Shown here: in pieces, positions 12,064 through 22,780 of the stretch
Layout: every line of letters starts with the position of its first letter
Numbering within the stretch: the stretch's first letter is position 1
Origin: Mauremys mutica
Lineage: Eukaryota; Chordata; Testudines; Geoemydidae
Direction: 5' to 3'
Length of the DNA: 64,000 nt
Assembly (NCBI RefSeq): GCF_020497125.1
Contig: NC_059087.1
Coordinates: 13,487,925-13,551,924, forward strand
Program-made: the position numbers and the translations under genes
The notes under the pieces: generated by a model
Told to the model about the DNA's origin: nothing
Databases searched by the model: none
What the model saw: the letters and a program-made list of their open reading frames with translations, nothing else

Positions 12064-12559
12064 TAAGACTGCAATTTAGTCATGGAGGTCACGGAACTCA
12101 CAGATTCTGTGACTCCGTGACTTCAGCCAGCGCCAGCTGGGAGCTCAGGGTCCTCTGCCGCCTGCAGAGGCAGGGAGCTATGGGGTGTCTCCCCCCCGCC
12201 CAATGGCAGGAGCCTCTTGCAGCTCCCAGCCACCACAGGTGGCAGGCGGACCCCCTGCAGTGCCCTGCCACCACAGGCGGCAGGCAGGATCCCCACAGCT
12301 CCCCGCCGCCATGGGCGGCAGGCGGGATCCCTGCACTCCTGGCTACTGCAGGAGGCAGAGTGGACCCCCACAGCTGGAAGCCACCAGTGGAGGGGGCCCC
12401 TGGAACTCTCTGCCCACAGCTGCCCAGGTTCCTCATTTTGTCATGGATATTTTTAGTAAAAGTCAGGGACAGGTCATGGGTTTCCATGAATTTTTCATAA
12501 TTGCCTGTGACCTGTCCATGACTTTTACTAAAAATATCCATGGCAAAATCTTAGCCTTA
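12064..12559. mobile_element. hAT-type MITE with GC-rich tandem core
   Basis: Perfect 8-bp target duplication TTGATAAT at 12056-12063 and 12560-12567. The left end TAAGACTGCAATTTAGTCAT pairs imperfectly with the right end, whose reverse complement is TAAGGCTAAGATTTTGCCAT. The core (about 12225-12390) holds four diverged units of about 37 bp, each with a GGCGGCAGGC-like block. The right end folds into a 35-bp hairpin. The overlapping ORFs here on both strands are by-products of GC content. Confidence 0.85.
12442..12542. repeat. 35-bp inverted repeat in the MITE right end
   Basis: Arms 12442-12476 and 12508-12542 are reverse complements at 34 of 35 positions, with a 31-nt spacer. The arm begins CATGGATATTTTTAGTAAAA. 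Confidence 0.95.
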
Positions 12560-12567
12560 TTGATAAT

Positions 12568-13327
12568 ATAAGACAGATGCATTTTAGTTTAAGAGCAAAG
12601 GAGGGGAGCCGCAAACTACCCAGATTTCATCATGACAGCATATCGTTCCTGTGTTGCCTGGTGCCTATCAATTTAATTGCCCTGCTACCATCAGTTCACT
12701 CAGTATCAATTGTTACATGGCTGATCACAGTACAATCATTTGCTATTTGTGCCACTGTCCCCTGTGCTTCCTTCATGTTCCATTAGTGCAGCAGTAGCTA
12801 ATGGACGAAGTGATACCAGTAAAATCTCAAAAGTCCCTGAGAGTCCTAGCTCTGGCTCAGAGCTTACCCTCTGCTTGTTAACCTTGAGACAAGAGTGCCG
12901 CCTTTCAGAATCAGTCATGTGTTTCTAACAAAGCAGTGGGGCTTCCCCCCCCTCCCTTGCTGGTCAATAAAAAGCATGAAGTAGGAAGGAAAAAGCCTCC
13001 ACAGCAAAGGTAAAAGCTTTGAGTAGGTCCACAGCCCTGCCTCAGACTGCGACCATGTCCTACATCTCACAAGACTGGCACAGGAGATCCAAGATAGATC
13101 CAGGTGCTATAGAAAGCGGGTTTCGTAGTTCACTAGTTCACCCTCTTCCCTTAGGATCTGTACCAAATCTATGCCCTGCCTGTCACTGTGCTGCTTGGGG
13201 ATGCTATCTGTCACATGAGTTATACCGCAGAGCGTATGCCCTTTTACGGTCATTAAAAATCCCCTGGCTTATTGTGCCAGTGTGCGGGAGCTAAGCCTGA
13301 TGTTCTAGCTAAATTTTACTTTCGGTG
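12568..13327. other. Noncoding, no recognised feature
   Basis: No exon or repeat recognised. Confidence 0.4.
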
Positions 13328-13515
13328 CACCTCTACCCCGATAGAACGCGACCTGATATAACACGAATTCAGATATAACACAGTAAAACAGTGCTCCGGG
13401 GGTGCGGGGCTGCGCACTCCGGCGGATCAAAGCAAGTTCGCTAGAACGCGGTTTCACCTATTACACGGTAAGATTTTTTGGCTCCCGAGGACAGCGTTGT
13501 ATCAAGGTAGAGGTG
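13328..13515. mobile_element. mariner/Tigger-like MITE, copy 1
   Basis: Terminal inverted repeats CACCTCTACCCCGATAGAAC and (reverse complement of the right end) CACCTCTACCTTGATACAAC. It shares the interior with the copy at 46900-47054, including GCTCCGGGG, GGCGGATCAAAGCAA and TTTTTTGGCTCCCGAGGAC. No transposase is encoded. Confidence 0.8.
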
Positions 13516-14869
13516 TAATTACATGGGCTTGTTAGAAAATGGGAGAAGAAAGGGCTGGTGGGAGGGGAATTGTGGGAAAAAAAATATGATTTTCACAGCC
13601 AGTTGGGTTTCGTCAACATTTTCTGCCCAGTTCTAGTAACTACATTCCCTATGTCAAAACTCCCTGCTGGTTTCAACTGGCTGATTCATTCTCTTTCCAG
13701 TCCTGTCCTAGACTGTTTACTAGCATTGCTGTGTGCCACTGAATGGATGTGACGTGCCATCCAGTATTTCTCCCTAAAAACTGTTACTGTGTTTATGAAT
13801 GAGAGGCAGTGAAAGGGAGTACACAAATAAGAACTTGCTTTAGACTGCCTCATCGGAAGGGTCAGTACAGTGAGCAGATAAAGAAATAACAGGGATTCAA
13901 TGAGCGGCAATGGGGGATCTGGGTGTAAGCTGGATCCCGCTACACACTAGGAATAAACCAGGTCCTTGGACTATCGCTCTGGCTAATACTGCTTCTTTAA
14001 AGCCAAGTTACAAGTGTCATTACATCAGCTTGAGCAGAGTGGGATTATTATCTAGCAGGAGTGGAATGTGATTGTCATGGAGAATTGCCCTGCATTACTT
14101 AAAGCACCCCAATGAAACGGAAACTAGCAAGTTAAGAATCCCTGGGTACGTCTACACTACGGGATTATTCCGAATTTACATAAACCGGTTTAGTAAAACA
14201 GATTGTATAAAATCGAGTGCACGCGGCCACACTAAGCACATTAAATCGGTGGTGTGCGTCCATGGTCCGAGGCTAGCATCGATTTCTGGAGCGTTGCACT
14301 GTGGGTAGCTATTCCGTAGCTATCCCATAGTTCCCGCATCTCCCCCGCCCCTTGGAATTCTGGGTTGAGATCCCAGTGCCTGATGGGGCAATAATTATTG
14401 TCGCGGGTGGTTCTGGGTAAATGTCGTCAGTCATTTCTTTCTCCGGGGAAGCAACGGCAGACAATCATTTTGCGCCCTTTTTCCCTGGATTGCCCTGGCA
14501 GACGCCATATCATGGCAACCGTGGAGCCTGTTTTGCCTCTTGTCACTGTCACCGTATGTGTACTAGATGCCGCTGACAGAGGCAATTCAGCAGCGCTACA
14601 CAGCAGCATTCATTTGCTTTTGCATGATAGCAGAGATGGTTATCAGCCATACTGTACCATCTACCATGCCATTGTAAATTGGCAATGAGATGACGGTTAC
14701 CAGTCCTTTTGTGCTGCACCATCTGCTGCTGTCATAGGTGCCCCTGGCTGAGATCAGCCGGGGGCGCAAAAGACAAAAATGGGAATGACTTCCCGAGTCA
14801 ATCCCTCCTTTACGGTATCTAAAAATAGAATCAGTCCTGCCTAGAATATGGGGCAAGTGTACTAGAGAA

Positions 14870-14960
14870 CCAGTGTATCAGAGAACCAGAGAGCACAACC
14901 GCTCCGTGTCAGATCCCGCAGAAATGATGAGCTGTATGCCATTCACAGGGGGTGCCCCTG
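14870..14960 (+). pseudogene. Myb/SANT-like protein remnant (sense)
   Basis: Read in the frame giving LRVRSRRNDELYAI, this matches the FYDELHAILGG region that ends the Myb/SANT-like domain in predicted turtle transposon proteins as I recall them. It continues as a frameshifted ATTPP stretch. No initiator or full domain is left. By family knowledge such proteins partner a Harbinger transposase in DNA binding. Confidence 0.4.
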
Positions 14961-15699
14961 CAACAACCCCACCTGTTGATTCCCTTCTCCCCCAACCTTC
15001 CTGGGCTACCATTGCAGTGTCCCCCCATTTGTGTAATGAAGTAATAAAGAATGCAGGAATAAGAAACAGTGACTTGTTAGTGAGATATGAGGGGAAGGCA
15101 GCCTCCAGCTGCTATGATAGTCCAGACAGGACATTAAGCAGTGTGGGGGAGAGGAGCCCAGCATCCCGCTGCTATGATAGTCCAGGCAGAACAGAATCTT
15201 TTCTTTACACATGAAGGGCGGGGGCTGATGGAGCTCAGTCCCCTGTCGCTATGATGAAGATGGTTACCAGTCGTACTGCACCATCTACCAGGAATGATCA
15301 GGAGTTTTTTACCCAGGCGCCCCCGGCCGACCTCACCGGAGGCCAGCCAGGAGCACTCACGGGCTGATGATGAGGACAGGTACCAGTCCTTTTGCACTGC
15401 ACCATCTGCCACAAGGCTGATGATGACAATGGATATCAGCCATATTGTACCATCAGCCACCCATGAGGGGGGTGGCGAGGATGCTGCCGTTGACTGCTGC
15501 AGCATCGCGTCTATCAGCAGCATTCAGTAAACATAGGGTGACATTTAAAAGAGTCAAGAGAGGATTTTTTTCCCTTTTACTTCTGGGGGTGGGTGAGGCG
15601 GGTAAATTGACGAGCTATGCCCTGAACCACTGCGGACAATGTGTTTGACACTACAGCCATTGGGAGCTCAGCCAAGAATGCAAATGCTTTTTGGAGACT

Positions 15700-16168
15700 G
15701 CAGGAACTGTGGGATAGCTTGAGTCCTCAGTCCCCCCTCCCTCCCTCCATGAGCGTCCATTTGATTCTTTGGCTTTCCGTTACGTTTGTCACGCAGCAGC
15801 GTGCTGAGTCCCTCTGTGGCCTCTGAGTCCCTGCTGTGGCCTCTGTCTGGAGATTTTTTAAAAATGCTTTGGAATTTCATCTTCTGTAACGGAGCTCTGA
15901 TAGAACAGATTTGCCTGCCCATACAGCGATCACATCCGTACGGTCCATGCTGGAGCTCTTTTTGGATTTGGATTTCGGACTGCATCGCCACCCGTGCTGA
16001 TCGGAGCTCCATGCTGGGCAAACAGGAAATGATATTCAAAAGTTCGCGGGGCTTTTCCTGTCTACCTGGCCACTGCATCCGAGTTCTGATCTGATTGCTG
16101 TCCAGAGCGGTCAGTGGTGCACTGTGGGATACCGCCCGGAGGCCAATACCGTCGATTTGCAGCCACAC
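15700..16168 (-). pseudogene. Myb/SANT-like protein remnant (antisense)
   Basis: The minus strand carries the sequence upstream of and around the start of the same protein family: a QKELQHGPYGCDRCMGRQ segment corresponds to a broken version of the trihelix start, and RAPLQKMKFQ and DRGHSRDSEATE to later helices. A 166-aa frame stays open, but the conserved Trp residues of a Myb/SANT domain are missing or out of frame, so it is a relic. Confidence 0.45.
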
Positions 16169-16352
16169 TAACCCTAATCCGATATGGCAATACCGATATT
16201 AGCGCTACTCCTCTCGTTGGGGAGGAGTACAGAAACCGGTTTAAAGAGCCCTTTATATCGATATAAAGGCCTCTTAGTGTGGACGGGTGTGGCGTTAAAT
16301 CGGTTTAACGCACCTAAAACCGGTTTAAATGTGTCATGTAGACCAGGCCCCT

Positions 16353-17239
16353 GATTGAGTCTGGTGTAACTTGGTCTGTGCGAAGGTGAAGTGGGAAATG
16401 GAGAGATGGAGAACTGGGAGGAACCTAAGCAATGGTGGCCAGGATCTTGTAGTGTGCAAGAAGAGACGTAGGTCTCCCCCTCAATGCACAGATTTGTCTG
16501 GCGCAGTCCTCTGGTCCTTTTCAGAGGAGGAGGGCACTAGAGAGTTGCTGCTCACTCTCGCCTGCAAGATTGAAACTTTCCGTTCCTCATCAGTTTGGTA
16601 AATCATCTGTACGTTAAGAAGTTTATATGTGAAATTGTCATGTATCCAGAGAGCAGCCAAGCTGCTGACTCGGTGAATGACCTGACCAGAGCTCACAGCT
16701 TACCCCCAGCCACGCTCTCTGACTGTATTATTGTTGGGAAAGACTTATTGACAATCCCTTTATCTCAACACGCTCAATGCAGGCAAACAGGAGACGGTGT
16801 GAAGCTGGCCTCCATTCAACTCCATCGCTTCCCATTTACCTAAGATTGATTATCTGGAGCTGAATTTGTGTACTCTCCTTATTCAGCATCCCATTCATCA
16901 GAGCTGGCAGGTAGGCCTTGCTTCAGGTGCAGATTTAACTTGGCTCCAGCTATACCAATTCCCTAGAAGGTATTCATACCCAGAAGGGTTGCACTATTTC
17001 ACTTGGTTATCTTGGAGGAGGGGGCAGGGGAAATCCTGGTTCCATTGACTTAAATAAAGGCAGGAGTTCACCCCTGGAGTTTCATTTTAACACAGGAATG
17101 AACCATTTACCAGAAGCTCTTGATTTGCTCTCTTCTTCCCCCACTTCATTCTCCCCTCCCCCCCCCCCCGGCGCCGTGTTGTAAAATAGAGCAACACCAC
17201 AAGATTGTCTAGTAACAGAAAATATTTAGAATGTTATTG
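16353..17239. other. Noncoding, poly-C tract
   Basis: No exon recognised. A C-rich run lies at about 17156-17169. Confidence 0.4.
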
Positions 17240-17370
17240 TCTAGCTCTCAAAGCCACGGTGAGCAAGTGCCATTATCCCCATTCTACAGATGGGAAAACA
17301 GAAACGTGGAGATGTCAGTTGGCTTCCCCAGCATCACACAGCAGACTAATGAAAAGCAGGTCTCTTACTC
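17240..17370. repeat. MIR-like SINE
   Basis: CATTATCCCCATTCTACAGA and TGGGAAAACAG followed by GCATCACACAGCAGACTAAT match the conserved MIR-type block 'cattatccccattttacagatgaggaaactg...tcacacagc'. Confidence 0.7.
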
Positions 17371-18158
17371 CCCAGTACTTCAGAGGTGAAGGCACCACTG
17401 AAGGGATACACAGTAGAAATAAAATAATCTGGGTGTCAGAGCAAGAGCTGGGGAGAGAATGTAAGTCTGTTTCACAGAAGGGTCTGAGTTTGGCAAACTG
17501 GTTTGGTTCTCATTTGGAATGAAAACTGAACACTTCAAAATTTTCTGCAAAACAAAAATAATTTTAAAAGTGGTTTTGGAAATGTTTTGGCCTTTTTGAA
17601 ACATTTCCGAGGTTCCCCGTGCTGCCCGGAGCCCTGCCTAGTGGGGGAACCCAGGTGCAAGGCAGCTCTGGGAGTTCGGTATAGGAACTAATACAGTCCC
17701 CAAGGCAGCTGCTTGTCAAATAGGCTGGACGGCAGGGGGGAAAGATCAGGGGGCTGTGAAACATCCCTTTGTTCAGAGTCTGCTTTTTCCTGTGTATGTC
17801 ACTCTCAGCTCCCCACCGGTGCTGTACCCAACGCTGCTCTTTCAGACGGAAGCAGGACTGCTTGCTTGCTGGAAAGTGATGTGTAGATAAGTGGTTCTCT
17901 TTGCTTCTTCCTTTCTGTCACTAATCTCTTTTCAGACTCCCCCTGTTCTCTTGGTATTTTCTCCCTGTCCTTTTCCCACAACTCTGCCTATGGACCAGAA
18001 CCTTGGTGCTGAATGGCCTAAAACCCTTAACGCCCCTTTCAGGTGCACTGATGTTATTCCCCTCGCGTTCCTATGTACGCCTGGCTGTCCTGAGTCCAAC
18101 AGTGGGAGTTGTTTTGAGGGGACAAACCGTGAAGGGTTATTCTTCAGTTTAGCTCCTA

Positions 18159-18385
18159 ATTAGTTGGGAAAAGTTGGTTCGGACCAAACATTTGAAACAT
18201 TTTGTTCTGAAAATGTCAACATGAAATGTTTTGATTTTTTTAGAATTTTTTGATTTGTTGGTTGGGGGTTTTTTTGGATGAAACTGATACAAATTTGCAA
18301 AATGTTTCACTGTTGCCAAATCTGCATTTTTGGCGCAAAAAAAAAGAAAAGAAAAAGTTTCATCTGAAAACTTTCGCCCAGCTCT
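18159..18385. repeat. AGAGCTGG-ended AT-rich repeat, copy 1
   Basis: Rich in GAAACATTT and TTTTGAAA motifs and ends CCAGCTCT. The same family occurs at about 30840-31095, 32765-33089, 38803-39075 and 59275-59578, and perhaps 17505-17600. Recurrence within the window is the main evidence. Confidence 0.6.
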
Positions 18386-18895
18386 AATTACGAGTCTCGG
18401 ATGAAGCAGAATCAGGAGTTCCTGGCTCCCACTGATCTGTTCCCCCATTTCTCTAAGAACTTGCTTCTCTCACAGGTATTTCCCTATTGACCTTCCAAAC
18501 AGGCTCCGTTAGTCCTTCCCAGTAACAATCTCAGTTATTATCTCACCTAATAAAACTGCCCATTCATGTTACTGGAGTATCAGGGGTTTTCTGAGTCAGC
18601 AGGAAGTATCCTGAAGTGAGACACTCCAGTTTCTAGATCATTGGAATTAGATTTGATGGCAAATATTAGGTTATTCCAGTCCAGTGCCTTTAGTTGTCAT
18701 TTTAGAGTAAGTCTGAATCCAATTCTTCAAATGATTCTCTTGGTATTCAGGGCAAGAGACAGCAGGACTGGACAGTTGGCTTCTGGATAGTTAACAAATG
18801 GAACATGATTTAGAGAGCCGAAGAGGATAGCAACCCATTCAGGTTGTTGTGGTGCACGTCTGAACCTGATAGAGTTACTTTGACATTTGCAGTCA
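18386..18895. other. Noncoding, no recognised feature
   Basis: No exon or repeat recognised. Confidence 0.4.
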
Positions 18896-19778
18896 AGGGC
18901 TTGGCTACACTGGAGAGTTGCAGCGCTGGTGGAGGCTTTACAGCGCTGCAACTTAGTAACTGTCCACACCTGCAAGGCACATCCAGCGCTGCAACTACCT
19001 GGCTGCAGCGCTGGCTGTACACCTGGTCTGCTTGGGGTATAACGAGTGCAGCGCTGGTGATGCAGCGCTGCTCGTCAAGTGTGGCCACACACCAGCGCTG
19101 TTATTGGCCTCCAGGGTATTAGGAGATATCCCAGAATGCTTTTAACTAAATTACTCTCTTTGTTTTGTTATGATGCCTCTCTTTGTTTTGTTGTGAACTC
19201 GGGGCTCCGGGAGCTGCTTATCTAAAAAACAAACACAGCTCTTGTTTGCTGTGATCAATCTGTAACTGACTGTGAACAATCAATTGAGATAACCCACTAC
19301 CTTGCTGTGAATGAGGCAGGCAGGGGGATGAATGTCTACAGCTTAGTGTTTGCTTGAGGAGAGAAACAGCGGGGGGAGGGGGAGAAAGGGAGTCCGTTGG
19401 AGCAGCTGCTTATCTGGTCTGCAGGCTATTTGCAGTTAAGAGTGAATGAGGGGTCGAGGAAATTTTCAGATTTTGCAAGGCAGGGAGCTGACACACAGTG
19501 TCGGCTCCAAAAATCCACTCTCTCTCTCTCTCTCTCTCCCGCTCCCTGTCACACTCCACCCCACCCCCCTCTTTTGAAAAGCACGTTGCTGCCACTTGAA
19601 CACTGGGATAGCTGCCCATAATGCACCACTCCCAACAGCGCTGCAAATGCTGCAAATGTGGCCACACTGCAGTGCTGGTAGCTGTGAGTGTGGCCACACA
19701 CCAGCGCTTTCCCTACACAGCTGTACGAACACAGCTGTAACTCCCAGCGCTGCACATCTGCAAGTGTAGCCAAGCCCT
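18896..19778. mobile_element. DNA transposon with CAGCGCTG-rich ends
   Basis: 883-bp unit with terminal inverted repeats AGGGCTTGGCTACACTGGAG (left) and, reverse complement of the right end, AGGGCTTGGCTACACTTGCA; the match continues to about 39 bp. The palindrome CAGCGCTG recurs at least nine times, seven in the left 200 bp. The centre is unrelated and includes a (TC)n at 19517-19538. No transposase frame is visible, so it is non-autonomous. The superfamily is unresolved because no target duplication is clear. Confidence 0.8.
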
Positions 19779-20465
19779 AGACTGTTGACTAGAGCCTATG
19801 TCATGAAGCTGGAGGAGTAAAAATACATGGACATTTCTTTCAAAAACCAAACAAACATGATCTGAATTAAATGTATCCAATTTACCAGCTGGATTTGCTG
19901 CTCCTCAGTGCTTTTCCATGCATCCTTCTGCATTTCAAATTCTGTTTAGGTAGGAATGCAAAGTACTTCTCTGTTTACTGAGTTCGATTTGTATCATCTG
20001 ATCAAAAGTTCGCCTGCGTCTTTGCTGAGCAGAATGAACAGCCGGCAAGGGACTACAGGGTAAATTCCTGTATACACCTGAAACAGCACAACAGCCTTCT
20101 TCAGTGGGCACACAGCACCAGCTATCGGGAATGGGAGTCATTGCCCTTATTCTCCCACTGCCACTAAAAAACTGAATTCTGGTGGCAAGGAAGGATATGG
20201 TTTTAGCAGACCACCAGCCCAAATAAAGATGTGCTTAGCTTTTGTGCTTTCACTGTAAGGGTTGCAGATATAAAAAAACAGTCTGAAAGAAATTGAGGCT
20301 GAGGATTAAAGGAATGTTTGCTAGCTTGAAAGTGTAGATTAGTTCTTTTGCAGTACACTGTACTTGTCTGGGAAACTTAATCCCGATATCTGCCAGTCTC
20401 TAGATATATATTTACATGTAATACGTATAATAAAGTCTGGCTGTTTGTGTGGAAAGGTGAGGGAT
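19779..20465. other. Noncoding, no recognised feature
   Basis: No exon or clear repeat recognised. Confidence 0.4.
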
Positions 20466-20549
20466 GTCCCTAGCTGTGTCTGACTGCGTCAGCACCAGGG
20501 AGGATTCAGTGTTCTTTTCTTCAGCAGAGCTTTCCAAATGTACAGGTTT
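20466..20549 (+). repeat. 84-bp exact direct duplication, copy 1
   Basis: Identical over all 84 bases to 24573-24656 (begins GTCCCTAGCTGTG, ends AAATGTACAGGTTT). Flanks differ. I do not recognise it as a known repeat family. Confidence 0.95.
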
Positions 20550-20754
20550 CATAATCTCTTTATGTCATCATTTGGTACCTGCTTGAGGGAATGGTGATCA
20601 TTTTGCATGGCTGCTCCTCTTCTCAGCCATACATGTATGGAAACAGGAGGTGGCTTGGGGGTGGGGGAATGTGCTAATTTCCTCACCAGTATCAGCTGGA
20701 GTTTCCTTCGCTGTGTAAAATCACACTCAAAGGACCTAATTCCGAGGGCATTTA

Positions 20755-21025
20755 ACATCAATGATGATAATAGGGTTCAAAAAAGAACTAGATAAATTCA
20801 TGGAGGATAGGTCCATCAATGGCTGTTAGCCAGGATGGGCAGGGATGGTGTCCCTAGCCTCTGTTTGCCAGAAGCTGGGAATGGGCGACAGGGGATGGAT
20901 CACTTGATGATTACCTGTTCTGTTCATTCCCTCTGGGGCACCTGGCACTGGCCACTGTCAGACGACAGGATACTGGGCTAGAATGACCTTTGGTCTGACC
21001 CAGTAGGGCCATTCTTATGTAATTA
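20755..21025 (+). mobile_element. CR1 LINE 3' end
   Basis: AAAAAAGAACTAGATAAATT at the start and CTGGGCTAGAATGACCTTTG, then GACCCAGTAGGGCCATTCTT, near the end are hallmarks of sauropsid CR1 3' regions. It encodes the end of the pol frame followed by the 3' UTR; the rest of the element is missing (5' truncation). Confidence 0.85.
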
Positions 21026-21139
21026 CCTTCTGTAAAAATTTGGATTGCAGTCAGCGGAGCTGCCTGGTGTAAGGAAGATCAGAATTGGGTCCATGAGCTC
21101 CTGTGTACCCTGGGACTATATGGATTACAGGCCTGTTGG

Positions 21140-21245
21140 GACAGAGCCTTCCTTTCTCTTATAAATGTTTGCTGTGCCTAGCGCAATAGGAGCCTGATTT
21201 CTGATTGGGGCATCCAGGTGCTACAGGAATACACATAACAATGAA
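21140..21245. repeat. SINE/LINE tail remnant
   Basis: TGTGCCTAGCGCAATAGGAG followed by CAGGTGCTACAGGAATACAC matches the 'cagcgcctagcacaatggggtcc...gtgctacggtaatacaa' tail also seen at 23940-24060 and 36440-36560. Confidence 0.5.
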
Positions 21246-21329
21246 GACTTAGGTGTCTTCTAAGCATGAGGATTCCTATAGATGTGGAATTTGATGCCTG
21301 TTTCTAGACGGGCACAGTGGAGAGAGGAG

Positions 21330-22780
21330 GCCATTTAAAGGACGCTTCACCCAAGATTTGACCCAGGCTGTTCCTGGCTTGTGAAAAAGGGCCATGGACA
21401 GCTGATGTCGCTTCTGACCAAAAAAGCCAACACTTTGTTCAGAGACGGAATCTTCCCTTCCTCCTTCAAACACGCAGTCGTCCAACCAGCACTGAAGAAA
21501 CGGATGCTTCAGTACTAGCCAATTGTTGCCAAGTGTCAAACCTCCCATTCCTGAGCAAGCTCATAGAGAAGTATCAAAAGGCCACACAAGCTCATGTAAC
21601 GCAAACTAACATTCTTGACCAATCTGGATTTAGGTCAGGGCACTGAAGCCGCGTTAGTGGCACTGATGGATGATCTGCTCCCATCAATGGATAGAGGACA
21701 GACATTCATACTCATCCTGCTGGACTCTTCACAGCATTTGATGCTGTTGAGCATGAGATACTGCTGTCTCATCTGAGAGAGGCGGCAGGAGACCAGGGTA
21801 ATGGGCTAAAATGGGTTGAGTCCTTTCTGGAAGGATGGTCATAATGAGTGATGATGGGAAACTGCAACTCCACTACTAGACCCCTTACTTCTGCTCCTTT
21901 TTAACATCTACTAGATGAACTGGTCAACATGGACTCAGGTGCCATCAATATACAAATGACACACAGCTCTACCTATCCTTCACCACATGCGACCATGCCA
22001 TTACCACCCAGATGGGCAGTACTTGGATGAGAGCAGCTCATGGATAAAGAACAGCTGGCTGAAGCTGAAGTCAAGCAAAACAGAGGATGCTGATGGGCAG
22101 AGGGAAGTATTTTGAGATGTTTGCAGACAAGGTGCAGCCTCCTTTAACTGTGAATTAACACATTCACAGTTAATCAATTCAGTCTATAGTCGAGGAGTAC
22201 TTTTGGATTCTTTGCTGATGTTGAGCTCTCACAAAGCAACAGCCGCTAATCATGTTTTTTCTCATTTAGGAGACTCCATCCCATCCCAGCAGATGAAGAC
22301 CTGGCCTCAGTTATTCATGGCTTCATCACCTCTCTGCTGGATTTGTTTACTAATTGCAGAAGGTTTCATGTCCAGATGTATCACATGGCTCTACAGCCAT
22401 GAAACCTTCTGCAATTAGTTAACTCCAGCTAGTACAAAACACTGCAGCACATCTCATCAGCAACACAGGCTACTGCGAGCACATCACACCTGGTCTCTAC
22501 ACTGTCTTCCCAAACAATTTTGAAGCAAGTTCAAGGTCTCGGTCCATATCTTCAAAGCACTCCATGGCCTGGGCCCAAGATACCCAAAAGATCATCTAAA
22601 GCTCTGGGACGAAGACCATGGTGACAACTTCCCTCCTCTGGTACAGTGGAACTCTCAACAATAAGAGTAAAGCTTGTCTGTGCAGGAGACAAAACTTTCT
22701 CCAGAGATTGTCTGAGACTGTGGAATTAACTCCCCTATGAACTAAGGACCATCACAAACCTCACCACTTTCTGCTCCAAG
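21330..22780 (+). pseudogene. Decayed CR1/L3-type LINE reverse transcriptase
   Basis: Broken frames together recall a LINE reverse transcriptase: VQPALKKR, then PFLSKLIEK, a segment reading TEAALVALMDDLLPSMDRGQ with TFILILLD after it, FDAVEHEILLSHLREAAG and GLKWVESFLEG. Further on come YTNDTQLYLSFT (the YADD region, with the catalytic motif altered), WLKLKSSKTE and GVLLDSLL, and finally a tail equivalent to TAAHLISNTGY. Stops and frame changes are frequent, so it is very old and inactive. The CR1/L3 clade is my best match; L2 is less likely. An odd local hairpin sits at 22345-22423. Confidence 0.8.
22345..22423. repeat. 26-bp inverted repeat in the LINE relic
   Basis: Arms 22345-22370 and 22398-22423 are reverse complements at 25 of 26 positions around a 27-nt loop; the arm contains TAATTGCAGAAGGTTTCATG. 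Confidence 0.95.

Larger units (their letters stand above)
14144..16349. mobile_element. Harbinger-like composite DNA transposon
   Basis: 2.2-kb unit. The left end GGGTACGTCTACACTAC resembles the reverse complement of the right end, GGCCTGGTCTACATGAC. CCT on both sides (14141-14143 and 16350-16352) fits a 3-bp target duplication, although PIF/Harbinger elements prefer TWA. AAACCGGTTTA motifs recur at both ends. The interior carries Myb/SANT-like remnants on both strands and a repeated block (GCTATGATAGTCCAG at about 15112 and 15172; GATGGTTAYCAG units). The element is decayed and possibly made of two insertions. Confidence 0.65.

Noticed and set aside
12225..12390. Regularly spaced similar units, considered as a CRISPR array
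   Set aside because: Units are adjacent diverged tandem repeats without unique spacers, in a vertebrate transposon.
12098..12571. Several overlapping open frames of 80-147 codons on both strands
   Set aside because: They coincide with the tandem GC-rich core of a MITE and are not conserved protein.
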